Source: Rhynchopus euleeides (taxonomy: Eukaryota; Euglenozoa; Diplonemea; Diplonemida; Diplonemidae). From it: a stretch of DNA of 64,000 nucleotides. Made by a program: the position numbers and the translations under genes. Under the pieces are notes generated by a model. That model did not search any database, was not told where the DNA came from, and was given only the letters and a program-made list of their open reading frames with translations. Positions within the stretch are counted from its first letter, which is position 1, and each line of letters starts with the position of its first letter. Positions 1 to 11,840 of the stretch are shown here, in pieces. Location: NCBI GenBank assembly GCA_963210315.1, contig OY723272.1, positions 1,612,001 to 1,676,000 on the forward strand, written 5' to 3'.

Positions 1-692
1 GTTTGGTGCTCCTCCCATTTGTTTGCATTTTTCTTCTGCTTCGCTACCCTCCCCTCCCCCCTCCTCCAACATGCGGGGGGGAGCAGCCATCTACATCATA
101 TCTCCCCACCCGCCACCGGGTGAAGGGACTTTCTCTTCTCAAGTAACGGCTTGGTGCAGTGGATTGTTGGTTGGTTGCATTGCAGGGGTGTGCCCTTCCT
201 GGTGATGCCTTTGCAGTGCCACGTTTGCGGGTCTGCAGGGTGTTGGTGCAAAAACCCAGCAGTGTTGTGCCACGCTGCTTGTCGTGGGGGGAGGGGGGCG
301 GGGTGGGAGGGGGGGGGGGGGTTGGGATTCCTTCTCGCAGCTGTGTTCAGCTCTGATACCTCCGGATTCTCATTCGGTTGCGACCCGGCCCCTCTTGGAG
401 CGTCTCGGGGATACAGGCCAGATTAACGTCACCCAGCGTTCTCACCTCCCCCAGGTATTCGCATTCTTTTCACAGACTATTATTCCGCACAAGCCAACGG
501 CAGCTTTCACTTTGTTTGTTTGCGCGCTATCACCCGGCTGTGCCACCGGCCAGGACTGCCGCGAAGTCAGGGGTTTTGCCATGCGATAACTCTGGTTTCA
601 ACACCCACACCACATCCACACCACACCCACACCATCCGCTTTGCTCCAGGTGCATCCCCTCCCCCCCTGCACGGGAGGGGTCAGGCCACAAA
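1..692. other. 5' flank of the first NXF-like gene
   Basis: No gene is recognised here. The stretch contains G runs near 283-322 and C-rich tracts near 600-670. A C-rich tract followed by AG at 683-684 lies 8 bases before the start codon at 693 and could be a trans-splice acceptor or the end of a 5' UTR intron. Confidence 0.5.
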
Positions 693-3600
693 ATGGGCAA
701 GGGGGGCAAAGGCGGCAAAGGAGGCAAGTCCAGGAAGGGGTTCGTCCAGCAGGCCACCCTTCCCTACTCCCAGCTCATCAGCAAGGGCCAGGGATCTAAA
801 AGCCATGGAGGGAAGGGCAACGGGAAGGGTGGCAAGGGTGACACGCAGGCCTTCATGCAGAAGGTCGACACGATGACCGACATCGCGATGCTCGCTGTCG
901 AGAAATACAACCGCTTCAGGAACAGCGCGCTGCTGGATCTGTCGGGGTTCAGCGAAGTGGAGGAGATGAAGAAGCACAACCCGAACTTCAACAACGGGCT
1001 GTGGTGTGCCGTGCTCGCCTCGATTGTGAAACGCTGCAAGACGGTGACCGCAATCTCCCTGGATCACAACAAGATCCGATCTCTCGAAGAGATGTCCCGC
1101 AGGCTCAGCGAGCTGGCCTCGTCTCTCCCGAACTTCTGCCTCGAATCGATTTCGCTGTGCAACAACATCATCGAATCCATCACAGAGATTAAGCACCTCT
1201 CCAAGTTCGGGCTCAAGCACCTCCTGCTGGAAGGCAACACAATTTACAAGTATGTGTCAGGGCCACACTAAAACATATTCCAGGACCAGTCGTGCACTTG
1301 GCACAAGGGCAGGGGCACTCAATATGCTCTCCACTCCAAAACCTTTGCTGCCAGTCTGTGAGGTGCAGGGCACTGCGATCTCCTAGAGACCAGGGTTAGT
1401 GAGTTCAGTGCGCTCGACACTACCAGACCACACTGTTCTCAAAGTTCCTCTATATTTGCAGTCGCCACCCACCCGCCACCTCACACCCCCATCCAGATGC
1501 AACAAGGAACTCCTGCTGAAGGCACTGAAGGTCGGCCTCCCTACCCTGTGCCGCATAGATTCGCAGCCGCTGGACCGGAGACTGGCAATAGACAGCTCAG
1601 TCACCTGCAGGTATGCAGTGCCGGGTGTTGTGCATTCTACCCACATTAGAGGGGCGGGGGGTTTGGGAAGACACGTCGGATGCCCGTCTCCCCCCGCCAG
1701 GCAGGTTCAGCACAGCAGCGCCTTTCTCTGGAGGGGGGGGGGGGGGGGAGGGTATTGCGCGTTCGGCAGGCCGTGCCCTCTCACATGTTGTGCCTTGCAT
1801 CTTCCCCCCCTCCCCCCCCTGCACCGACCCTCCCATTGTGCATTGATCTGCCTTGTACAACATGTCTGGTGTAGTGACTACAAAAAGGACTAACATTGCG
1901 AGAAGGTGCTGGGAGACTTACTTTTCCATTCACTCTCGACGATCAAACCCCTCCTGCACCGACCCACATAACCTATCTACCCCGCGAACAACAGGACCCT
2001 GGGCGATGACGGGGTTGAAGGAACAGTCCAGAACTTCATGGGAGCCTACTTCTCGCTTGCAAACGTATGCACTTCTGTGGCTGTTGTCCTGCCTGCCTTG
2101 GGGGGAGGGGGGTCAAGAGTGGGCTGTAGAAGTGCTGCCTGTCTCGGGGTGGGGCGGAGTAGGGCGGGGCAGGGTGGGTGGGTGGTGGCGGCTCCTTTCT
2201 TGCTCTTCTTTTTTTCACAAAGCAGCCAAAAATCAAATCCAAAAGGAGCCGCGAGAGGGGGGCTAACGGTGGTGTCAGGCAACAGAGGTTTTCCCGAGAG
2301 CCCAAGGTTGCGCAGCAGCCAGACAGATCATTGGCGTTGGCCTTGCGGATTCGTCATGCCTGGCAGGCTGTGTTTGTGGGGTGGAAGAGGTGTTGTTCTG
2401 CGTTCGAAGATTCCGAAGGAGCTTTCGTTGCCCCACTGTTTGGGTCGGATAGCTTTGTGCCGTTGGTGGCCTCTGTGAGCCACTCCGTATCCCCCACAAC
2501 CCCCCTGCAGACCAAGGGCAAGGTGAACGAGCTGCTCGACTCCTATGATGCAAAGGCAACGTTCACCCTGACGCTCGGAGACCGGTTTGGGCTGGGGTCT
2601 GTTGGCGGGCAGTTCGTCAAATCGCTGTGGAAATTAAACCACGATGTGTTGCGCACGACGAACGTGAAGCAGTGCCGCGGGAAGCTGGAGGTCGGGAAGG
2701 CGCTGGAGGTGCTCCACTCGGAGGTGGTCGAGGTGACACAGACGGTGCGCGAGATGACGGAGGTCACGACGCTCGTCCCGCAGCTGCTGCAGGACACGCG
2801 CATACCCATGAACCTCGTGACTGTGACGATGCACGGCAGCGTCGTCTTCAAGATCAAAAGCGGCTCCGGCAATGACGCCAAGGTCGTCCCGCTTGAGAGG
2901 TATGATATGAAGGGGGCGGTGGGGTGGCATGGGCAGGGCACCACGATCACGATGCAGTGGTAAAAAAATACCGTACAGGCCTGAATTAACTGCCGTATTT
3001 GGCTAGTACCTACCACCCCCCGTGTATATGTCACCCCCCCCAGGTGCAAAAATCGGGAGGGGGGTGACATAAACACACCTTTTTAGGGTGGTTGCCTTTG
3101 AGGCCCTATACGCACACGCGCACACACCTCAGCCCTCTCACAGGCCAATCTGGAGTGCCAAGAGACGCTCGGGGGGCGTCTCTTGGCACTCCAGGTTGGC
3201 CTGTCGGGAGGACAGGCAGAACTGGATGTCATCCCCGGTGGAAGGGGAGGAGGAGACAGGGCATGGTGTCCCGTTATTGCGAGACAAACACTTCAAGCTC
3301 ACATGCGTGTCCGTCCGGACAACCTACATGAATGGCACGGACAGCGCATCACCGAGAGTAACCGAGGAGGAGCACCGCGTACTCTCACTTTGGATGGGTC
3401 GTCGTTGGGCAATATGTTGAAATGCTTGCGCTGCAGGAGAAGTGCTGGGTCACCCATCTGACACGTGAAGCAACCTGCAACACAGCGTTGGCGAGCAGGT
3501 GGCACCGAAGTTGAAGAGACCCCGCATTGCCCGTGTTGAAGAGCCTGCGTTGGGTCTTTCTGGAGCGCAAGACACGTACTGTCTGTCCTTCTCGTTCCCG

Positions 3601-5822
3601 TTTCCTCCGGAAGCAGGTGATACGTGCGGTTCCAAAGCGCACCCGCTGCATCCCCTCTCCCTCCATCTTTCGTTCGGCGGCTATTCCGCGCTCTCTTCAA
3701 CGCGTCGTCGCGAAGATTGCGTCTCAGTATCAGCAGGCAATCCCCGGCTTCCAGTGTGTGTGTGTGTGTCACCCCTCCTTTCCAGCGCAACGAGGAGGAG
3801 AGCGAGACCGTGTGGTATCACGTAGAGCAGGAGTAGGAGAGCGGAATCGGTTCTCACTGAGTGGACTCGAGGGGACACTGCTGCGATGCCAGCACGCTAA
3901 CCCAAGCTGCAATACGAACACCAGGGATATCCCATCCGTCCCATGGGATGTCGCATGGGAGGACAGGATGTCCCCTGGGAGAACCTACGTGACCCAATCG
4001 GGTCTCCCATGGACAAGGTCGGTACCGTACGTTCTCCCAGGGGGGAACACGTGCCCTCCCCTGTGGGATAGTGACCATCACCCGTGTGGGATACCCCATT
4101 GGGATATCCCACATGGGAGGTCCCAGTCCTGGCCACCGTGATGAGGCCATTTACTCCCCAAAATCTTGACCAACACGTCGTCTCAGCCTGTAAGAGTGCC
4201 CACGACACCCCACCCCCCAAAAGGTGTGTTTATGTCACCCCCCCAGCAGCCCTGGGGGGGTGACATAAACACACCCCTTTTGGGGGGTGACATATACACG
4301 GGGGGTGGTAGGTAGACAGAAAGTATAAGCCTGCTTCGACGAGCCAAAGGCGATGTTATTAATGTACCTGGGACCCCCCGTGTTTAGGCCCTCTTACCTC
4401 CGGCTTATTTTGCCAGGGACTTGGTGCTGTAGCCAGGGCGCGCACCCACCTTCACCTGGTTATGCTTGAAGCTGTTTTCGTAAAAAACGCATCGTAATAG
4501 TTTCTCCCTGAAACACACGACCCACATGCTATCCTGTAGCCTAAGGTGGGCATCCCACACTGTGATCGCGTAGAACGTGTCACCTGCGATATCAGTGATG
4601 GGACGACCGACATCGCCGATTTTCCCGTGCATGTTGATGTGACCAACGGACGTAGTTTTTTGAGATGTCGGCTGATCGCGTACCCACCGAAGTAGTTCAT
4701 AATTTGGTCTTGAAGCTCACTCTTGGTGAGCCCATTGGCGGCACGGGAGGCCACCACTTGCCGCGGCTTCACCATGGTCTGCTCTGTTGCATGATTGTTC
4801 TGAACCATGTCGACCCATCCAGAGGCTTCTTCTGCTGGCTGCTTCAGGCTGCTTCTGGGCCTTCTTCGGCGGCTGGACCTGCTGCGGAACAGACACGGGC
4901 TGCTGCGGAACAGGCTGCGGGTCTGAAGTACAGAAATCAGAGACTCTTTTTTTTCGCACCCTGTCACCACCCTTCCACCCCCCCCCCCCCCCCTCGCAGA
5001 TATTTCGACCGCACCTGGGTGCTGGCCCCTGCCGGCGGCAACGGGGCGCCTGTGATCATCAACGACATGCTGCACCTGCGCAACCCCAAGGGCGCAGAGA
5101 GCCCTGTGTTCCACGGCGAGGTATGCAAGAAAAAGTAAAGGGCCGCACACGCGGAGATCGCATCCCAACGGGGAGGATGGGGGGGGGGGTGCTCGGTGGG
5201 TTTGACACCGCGTCAAAAAGACCCACACGAGTTTATTGTACAGTTGCCCAGCTCACATCACCATGCTGTTGCGGGAATGAGAGGCGGGTGTAACCCACCC
5301 AAGCTCAGGAGGGTGTGCCCCTCCCTCTCCTGTTGGGGTTTTGCAAGGGTCCGTTATGCAGCACTGTTCCGTCTGGATCTCGATGAAATATGTGCAAACA
5401 CAACACTATTCTGTTCAACTCACCACAACCGCACACCATCACAGTCCCTGAGTGGGTTCATCTACACCCCGCATATGAATGATCAAGACGAGAAGATTAT
5501 CCGCCTGTCGGCAGAGACGAAGCTGCTGCCCCAGCTGTCGAGCCAGTTGCTCGCAGGGGAGGAGATCAGCTGGAACCTGGAGAAGGCGATGGCGGAGGTG
5601 CAGCGGTGCCAGAGCACCGGGCAGCTGAACGCATCCCACTTCAACCAGGCTGCGACGCGCGAGTCGCTGACACTCGAGGTCTTCTGCAGGCTGACCAACC
5701 TGGTCGACGAAATGGCCCGGATGTGCATCGGCCACGACCAGGTCCAGTTCAACCTCCTCCTGGGCTGGCGCTTGTTCATCGAAAAGCGGCCAAGCCTGCA
5801 ACCGAGCCACTTCCGCAGTTAA
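693..5822 (+). CDS. NXF1/Mex67-like mRNA export receptor, paralogue 1
   Basis: Predicted exons are 693-1249, 1497-1610, 1995-2064, 2511-2899, 5000-5120 and 5445-5822, joining in frame to 542 residues. The N terminus is Gly/Lys-rich (GKGGKGGKGGK). A leucine-rich-repeat segment follows at about residues 100-185 (SLDHNKIRSLEEM, LKHLLLEGN). An NTF2-like domain covers about 230-417 (LLDSYDAKATFTLTLGD, GKLEVGKALEVLH, TATMHG-type core, YFDRTWVLAP). A TAP-C/UBA-like segment lies near 430-475 (DEKIIRLSAETKLLP). Known members shuttle bulk mRNA through nuclear pores as heterodimers with Mtr2/p15. About 65 residues continue beyond the UBA-like part and are matched in paralogue 2 at 13474-16869. All five introns start GTATG. 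Intron 4 is 2.1 kb because it holds a 1.3-kb inverted-repeat element. The AG-proximal C run before exon 5 is 17-18 bases long. Confidence 0.85.
1861..1954. repeat. Dispersed repeat R1, copy 1
   Basis: Contains TCTGGTGTAGTGACTACAAA, then GAAGGTGCTGGGAGACTT, then CACTCTCGACGATCAAACCC. The same order recurs at 53720-53878 and partly at 9283-9350. This copy lies inside intron 2 of the first NXF gene. It resembles a short interspersed element, but no tRNA-type promoter boxes were found. Confidence 0.65.
3141..3203. repeat. 28-bp stem hairpin
   Basis: The arm 3141-3168 is the inverted complement of 3176-3203 with one mismatch (T versus C) and a 7-base loop (TCGGGGG). It lies inside the intronic inverted-repeat element. 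The core of the arm is TGGAGTGCCAAGAGACGC. Confidence 0.8.
3925..4130. repeat. Cluster of TCCCATGGGA-type palindromes
   Basis: About ten degenerate 8-12-bp palindromes built from CCCATGGG, TCCCAYRGGA and GGATATCCC occur in about 200 bp. They lie near the right end of the intronic element. This could be a subterminal transposase-binding array, but no function is shown. Confidence 0.5.
4405..4800 (-). pseudogene. Possible minus-strand coding relic in NXF intron 4
   Basis: Two overlapping minus-strand frames look more protein-like than their surroundings. One reads MHGKIGDVGRPITDIAGDTF onward to the stop at 4405. The other, upstream, contains KSELQDQIMNYFGGYA. They would need a frameshift or an unrecognised intron near 4650-4690 to join. 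There is no family match I can name. It may be a gene fragment carried into the intron, or chance. Confidence 0.25.
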
Positions 5823-8800
5823 AAGGCGTTGGTGGAAGTTGTGGGGGTGGTGGGTCGAGGGGCAATCACCAGTGGTTCTGCCACTGTCGTGTGTCGGGTG
5901 TCCACACCGGGAAGTGGGTGGTGGTGGGGTGACACGATCTGTGCGGTGTGCGCCGCACGCATCGTTCTTTTTAGAATCCAGAAACAAAAAAAAAACAAGA
6001 AGACAAATAGGGCGGTGGTAGGGGTGGGGCAGAGACGACACACTCCGACCCATGTGTGGGCAGTGGAAGTGTGGCAATTAAAGCCCCTGCCGCAGGTGGC
6101 GGATGCCCCACTTCAGCTCGGAGGGACGGTCTGCTATATATATATTTTTCTCCTGCGCTTAGAGCGAAGGCGCCTCACAAAACGAAAAAAACATCACCCC
6201 CTCCCTGTTGGCCGGACATGATGCACTGGAGAGGTGGTTCGCAACGGATCTGCCGACTCCCATCAAGCCCGGCGGCACAGCAACCAAGGGCGGTGGGGAA
6301 GGGGTGAGGTCCAAAAATGCCTGGGGGGGGGGAGGGGTCCCGGTGGGGCCTGTTTCTCTCTGAGGCACAGGCAAAATATGTGCCGGGTTTAGCCTGGCTG
6401 TTGAAATCAAAGCAACGCGCACCCCGATGCCCCCCGCTCCCCCCCTCCCCACACACACACGCCCTCTCTCTGCCTCTGTGTGGGAAGAGGGTTTAACGGC
6501 TCAACCTCTCCCCGAGAGCCCGCATCATGAGTAGCTCGGCGATAACTGAGTGCTCCACCCACCCGCACATCAAGTCAACACGACACGGCACCCACTACGA
6601 CCCTCCAACTGATGCATCGCGTGTCACATGGCGTGCTCGCCTTTGCTAGGACTGCCGTGGCGACAGAGACCCTCTGCAGGCCTGTGGTGCCACTTCCCTG
6701 TGTGCACAGTGCGCCCGACCCCCCCTCCCTTATCTCTCTGTGTGTCGATCCAGACACAGGCATGCCGGCAGTTCTTTTATTTTTTCGGGAGGGGTGTTGG
6801 TGTGGGTGTGGGGTTGGGATCCGGTAGAGAACAACAGCCAGCCCTTCTGTCACCACGAAACGCGTTATCCTGTGGCGTGGCTGGCAGGCTGGAGGGTGGG
6901 GGGGGGGGGGATCACCGTGATGCCAAGAAAATCAATGAAGCTCTGAACCCCCTGTGGTTTGCCAGCTTGCGTCGGCCGGAGCGCTCAGCACAGCGCAGCA
7001 GCACGCTGCCAAGCAAGCTGCCATCGAATGGAAAAAAAATATCTCCCTCCAAACAGCTGGTCGAGCTGTCGGCACTTGGCATCTTCAAATGATACCCCCA
7101 TGTTATGCACTTCTAAGAAGAACACGAAACAGGCGCACACCCCTCCCCACTCTCTTACTGGAGGGCTGCCTCGGGCACCTCCTGACTGGAGTCCTGGATC
7201 TTTGGGGAGGGTGGGTCAAAGGGTCGTGGTGTGAACGAGATAAAGCTTACGTGAACCGCTGGGCGTGCGGGAGGGGGGGGGATCTGGTTAGGACCCACCC
7301 GTTCACTCTACGACAGAGAAGGTGGTGGCCTGCTTGAGGTCGGGAGGGGGGGGTGGGTGGGTGGGTGGGTGAAGGGAGGTCAGGTGTGTGTGTGTGTGTG
7401 TCACAGAGCCGGCGCGTCCCCAACAGAGCATGTTGAGGTAAAGATATGGTTGACGTCGTAAAGCCCTCCCCCCCCCCCCCCAGATTCCTCACCCTCACCC
7501 CCACCCCGACCCCTCCCACCCCCCACTGGCAGGAGGGGGGGTGGTGGGTGAGGGTGGGGGTGGCGTGGGGATAGGTGGGCAATGTCCCCTCCCCCCCGTG
7601 ACGCCCCATCCTTCCCCACTCCCCTCTCTCGTATTTCTTCGTTCAGATTTTCGCGCCGCACGTTGGGCTTGTTGGGGAGAGGGTGTCGCCATCTGCGGAA
7701 AACACGACACCCGGCAACACAGCAGCGATGGCAAACGTTTTGCCGGCAAACTGTTGGGTTGGGCGCTATCGGCCGAACACCAAAAAAGACATGCCCTACA
7801 CACAACAGTAAACCCCGCTCGCCACGGGATCCAGGCGCACTATTCCACAAAAACCAACCACACACCCTGTCCCGCTCTCCACTGCGTGATCCCACCCCCT
7901 GCCAACAGATCATGCACCATGTTCTGAGAAATCTGCACACGTCTCACGGCCTGTCCCGTGTGTGCGCAAAACCAGCTGTGGCTACGCGTTTACGGGGCAG
8001 GAGTGAAAGCTTGCAGTCCCGCCGAGGGTTATTGCCTACACCTGACATCTGACACGAACGTCATCTTCAGGAATGCAGGCCAGGAAGCTGTGGGGGAGGG
8101 GGTGATTGGAGGGCCGCTCTGGGAGGGTATCTAGGTGGGGCGGGGGGGAGGTGCCGCAAAATGGCTGGTTGCGCTGTTGGGTTTTGCAAGCCCCCTTTTG
8201 CATGGAATCATGTTTACAATGTGTATTGCAAAGTGGCGCTTGTGTGTGACTCTCCGACAGAGTTCGCTTGGAGGGGGAGGGGGGTTGTTGCGGAAATTGC
8301 ATGAAGGCGCGGCCTGCGTGGGCCCGTTTGTAGGTGATTTTATTGCAACGTGAATGTTGCAGGTGCAAACCCGGTACAATGTATTGTGATTCAGCACGAT
8401 ATTTTCAGCGATACTGTCAGATGCCTTGTTTTTCACGGACCATGGTAAAGTCGTGAAGTAACGAAAAGTGGATCTCGAGTCAAAGTTGGGCCGCCTATCA
8501 GGATTCCACACCAGGTTGGTGGGTTTGCGGGCTATATACCGCCTTGCGATGCCACAAAATCACACCCACCGAAACGTGGTTCGTGGAGGACATGTCTACA
8601 TGCCTGCATTGTTCCCGAATTGTTCGGCAAAGGGTTGGTTATCCCGGCCACCCACGATCCTTCAGCAGCCTTGAGAAGTCTTCTTCATTTTGTTCCGCAC
8701 AGTGGCTGAGGGGCAGACCGTTTCTCCCCTTTGGCGCAAGGTATGGTGTGCTGGTTCATTCACGGAACAGTGAAGGAAAAGGCGGGTGTGCAGGGGTGAT

Positions 8801-9649
8801 ATATGATGTATATCACTGCAAGACACTCCGCGGAAGCGGTCGGCTCCATTGTACTCAACAGTAATACATGCCGCACCGAACCAGATCTTTTTCATCTTCA
8901 GAGAGGCGCGTGTATTTTTGGCGTCCGGTTGCACAAGCAAACACATTATGTCCGCCGATTCCTCTTTTTTTTTTGCGTGTTTTTCTCCAATTCTTCCGGA
9001 GAGAGTAACCCCCGCGACACACCGAGGAGCAAAAGTCATCCCCTTTGCCCCACAAACCTCCTGGACGGGGAGCCCCTGCTCCCGATGAACCATCATCGTG
9101 CAAAACGGCCACCCCCTGCCCCCCCATCCTCACCCACACGACGTGTGTGGTGTCCCCGCATCACAGGAGGGTGTCAGTGGGGTCTAGATATAACATGTCA
9201 GCGCCGTTGTCGCCCCGCCCCCCCCCCCCCCCCCTCTCGCCCCACACCCCCCCCCCCCCCATCCCCACCCTTCACCTGCAAATATTGCGAGAAGGTGCTG
9301 GGAGACTTGCATTTGCCTTCACTCTCGGCAATTAAAACCCCCTCCCTCCCTCGCCTGCAAACCTGAGTGTACCCCGACCCTGCATATCCCAGACCTGGGC
9401 GCCCCCTGGGGGTGGTACCACATAGTTGTCTGCCTACCGCCCAGCATAGTCTATTTGTCCACTTTTTTCCACGCAGCATGCCAACGCAATACAGGCCGAT
9501 CACATCACTAGAGAGGGACACAATCTGCATAACGATCGAAGGGGGGTCAACTCTGTGCGGTGTATTTTCTCGACGTCGGCTGCCCCTCGCCCTGCGCAGG
9601 AGTGCACAGAGGTAGAGCCGAAGGGGCAGGGGGGGGGGGGGGGGTGCCA
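5823..9649. other. Intergenic region, no gene recognised
   Basis: This 3.8-kb stretch lacks an ORF with convincing composition. It contains G runs at about 6896-6910 and 7347-7372 (GGGTGGGTGGGTGGGTGGG, a G-quadruplex candidate). An imperfect C-rich/G-rich inverted pair lies at about 7485-7572 and C runs near 7465-7482 and 9219-9260. One copy of the dispersed GAAGGTGCTGGGAGACTT repeat lies at 9283-9350. Confidence 0.5.
9283..9350. repeat. Dispersed repeat R1, partial copy
   Basis: Carries GAAGGTGCTGGGAGACTT and a diverged CACTCTCGGCAATTAAAACC end, but lacks the TCTGGTGTAGTGAC part seen in other copies. It sits after a C-homopolymer-rich stretch. Confidence 0.6.
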
Positions 9650-10780
9650 ATGGAGGTCACGGTGACACACGCCAGCAGCGGGTGCAGCTGTGTCGTCGGC
9701 GTTTCGGAAAACGAGACTGTCCACAGCCTGAAGGCCGCTGCTTTGGAGGAGATGTTCGCAGGATCGGTTGCCCCAGACAGCGGGGCGGCCGGGGTGGCGG
9801 CGCGCATCGAAGGGTGTGAGGAGGAGCTGGACGATGCACAGCGCGTTGCCGACACTGCACTGTGGGGTGGGGGCGGCGTGCGGCTGGTCCCACGCTTCGC
9901 TGAGGTGAGGTGCCCTGCCACCTACAACGACGACTGTGGGGGCGAAGTCGAGGAGATTGCGGTGTCGGGGTGTGGGGTGCTGTGCGCAGTCGGGAACGAC
10001 GAGGGGCACATCACGGTGTTCGACACCACCACGGCTGAGGCGGTGGCAGACTTCACGCCCGGCGGGGGGTTTATATGGTGCTCCGCCTTCTCAAAGTGCG
10101 GCACATGGCTGGCAACATGCTCAGAGGACGGCGCCGTCTGCGTGTGGCTGACCTCAACATGGCAACAGGCGTGGAGGCTGGACAGCCACGACGACACTGT
10201 GTGGGATGTTGCGTGGACCCGCTGTGGGCGTCTGGCAGCAGGCCAGAGCTCAGGGGTGATACGTGTGTGGGACCTCGAGGGCACGCCAAAGTCCACATTG
10301 CTGGAGGGACAGGACAATGCCTGCGCGGTTGCGGTATCCGGGGCGAGTTTTTTCATCGGGTTGGAGAACGGCAACATCCATGTGCTGGACAGCGGCACCC
10401 TCGCGCACTCCGACACCCTGGACGTCCACACGGAGGCTGTCCACTACGTCTCCCTGACCAACAACGAGGAACATCTGGTGGGGTGTGCCGGGGACATTCT
10501 AAACGTATGGCGGACATCCTCCCTCAGCTGCATCCACACCTTCACGGTTGATGACATGGGCTTTGGCGCGGCTGTGTCACCATCCGGTGGTGCTATTGCA
10601 ATACTGAGGTACTCATCCGTCGGGCTGTTGTGTCTCACAACAGGTGCGTATCTGGGCAGCGTGGAATCGCAGGGAGAAGGCTTTGCCTTCAGTCCCTGCG
10701 GCAGGTGGATCTTCACATCAGCACCTGGGAAGACCGTCGCCGTCAGGGATATCAACAGCGTGGTTGGGGACAGCGAGTAG
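9650..10780 (+). CDS. Ubiquitin-like/WD40-repeat protein
   Basis: The single exon encodes 376 residues. The start ATG at 9650 is chosen because the longer reading frame begins only with GTG and crosses a G run. Residues 1-82 (MEVTVTHASSG, TVHSLKAAALEEMF, LDDAQRVADTALW, VRLVPR) have the pattern of a ubiquitin-like beta-grasp domain: two N-terminal strands, a helix and a late hydrophobic strand. The rest forms about six or seven WD40 blades (GTWLATCSEDGAVCVW, DTVWDVAWTRCGRLAAGQSS, GVIRVWDLEG, NVWRTSS). WD40 propellers are protein-binding platforms; the specific partner is unknown. The next gene, at 11841, begins with a similar Ubl-like segment fused to different repeats. Confidence 0.8.
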   Translation: MEVTVTHASSGCSCVVGVSENETVHSLKAAALEEMFAGSVAPDSGAAGVAARIEGCEEELDDAQRVADTALWGGGGVRLVPRFAEVRCPATYNDDCGGEVEEIAVSGCGVLCAVGNDEGHITVFDTTTAEAVADFTPGGGFIWCSAFSKCGTWLATCSEDGAVCVWLTSTWQQAWRLDSHDDTVWDVAWTRCGRLAAGQSSGVIRVWDLEGTPKSTLLEGQDNACAVAVSGASFFIGLENGNIHVLDSGTLAHSDTLDVHTEAVHYVSLTNNEEHLVGCAGDILNVWRTSSLSCIHTFTVDDMGFGAAVSPSGGAIAILRYSSVGLLCLTTGAYLGSVESQGEGFAFSPCGRWIFTSAPGKTVAVRDINSVVGDSE

Positions 10781-10880
10781 TGTGTTCTGGTGCGACAGCC
10801 TTCCCCCCCCCCCCCTTCCCCCCTGAAGGTCTGTTGTAGAACGTGCATTTTTGTACCGATTCACAAAGACCCCCTTCCCT

Positions 10881-10970
10881 CAATTCTACATTCTACTCTT
10901 TACCCCCCCCCCCCTCCCCCACGTGTGGGTTTTTAATGCCGTGGAACAATCAATTCTACATTCCACTCTT
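10881..10970. repeat. CAATTCTACATTCTACTCTT repeat pair
   Basis: Two near-identical 20-mers lie at 10881-10900 and 10951-10970, separated by a C run. The same words recur at 53655-53700. They lie just downstream of the WD40 gene and could belong to a dispersed non-coding repeat family. Confidence 0.6.
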
Positions 10971-11840
10971 GGTCCCCCATCTCTTCGTCACTGGTGACGC
11001 ACACACTTCCCCACATGGATGCCTTGGCATCTGATGGTGGGAACCGAAGAACGTTTATGCAGCCGATATTGCCTACACGGTGCAACACCATAGCACAGGC
11101 CGAGTGTAGCACTGTATCTCAGACACAACCTGCATAACGAGTGAAGGGAGATCATCCTTGTGCTTCCGTCTAATTCTATTTCAACCCCCCCCCCCCCAAT
11201 CTCTCCTTCGTCTTTAATGATACGCTGCTCCAGCCATTGCAAAGTGATCCCTCTGCGCTGATCTCTTTTCTTGGCTCGTGCTGTGTATGGCTGCCCCACC
11301 CTGCTCCTTCAAATAGCAGGCCGGGGGTCGGGTGTGTGTGTGTTGATCACTTTTTCGGTGGGTTGACCCTGCACGGGTCCTAGCCCACCCCCGGGTGTGT
11401 GTGACAGTTGTGTGACAGGTGTGACAGTGGAGGCAGCGCTAGAGCTCGCTCGGTTCCTACTCAACTAGAAAGATGAACGTGTGTGTGTGCTTATCGGCGA
11501 ATGGTCTCCCTGAAGGTTCCGCCTCTGAGGCAACCCGCCGCAAAAAAGATACAAGCATCCACTTTGAACTTGGCTGCTGAAGGTAGCCTGGATGCAACTG
11601 CCCCCTACTCAAGCTTTGCCACTCCGGGGTCAAGATGGCCCGCTCATGGTTGGCGGAGATCGCACATCGCCTCTGCCCTGAAGACATTCAACGCCATTTG
11701 GTTTGGCGGAGCCTCCCCTGCAGCGCCCCCGCCCCCACCTCCTTCCAGCCTGGGCTGGTAGTTTCTCGATGTAGATTTCCACGAAAACATGTTTTTCGCA
11801 GTGAAAAATACCATTCAGGGAACCGCAACACACGGCAGAG
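10971..11840. other. Intergenic region between WD40 and DUF4116 genes
   Basis: No gene is recognised. The CACAAYCTGCATAACGA words near 11121 echo 9520. The stretch around 11420-11490 (GGAGGCAGCR... then AACGTGTGTGTG) resembles 40097-40160, so diverged repeat copies are likely. Confidence 0.4.

Larger units (their letters stand above)
3007..4314. mobile_element. Inverted-repeat element inside NXF intron 4
   Basis: The ends are inverted copies. The left end runs from 3007 (TACCTACCACCCCCCGTGTA) and the right end is its complement finishing near 4314. Each end also folds on itself: CACCCCCC and GGGGGGTGACATAAACACACC pair around short spacers near 3029-3080 and 4215-4275. No ORF in the interior resembles a transposase, so this looks non-autonomous. 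A clear target-site duplication is not visible. Confidence 0.7.
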
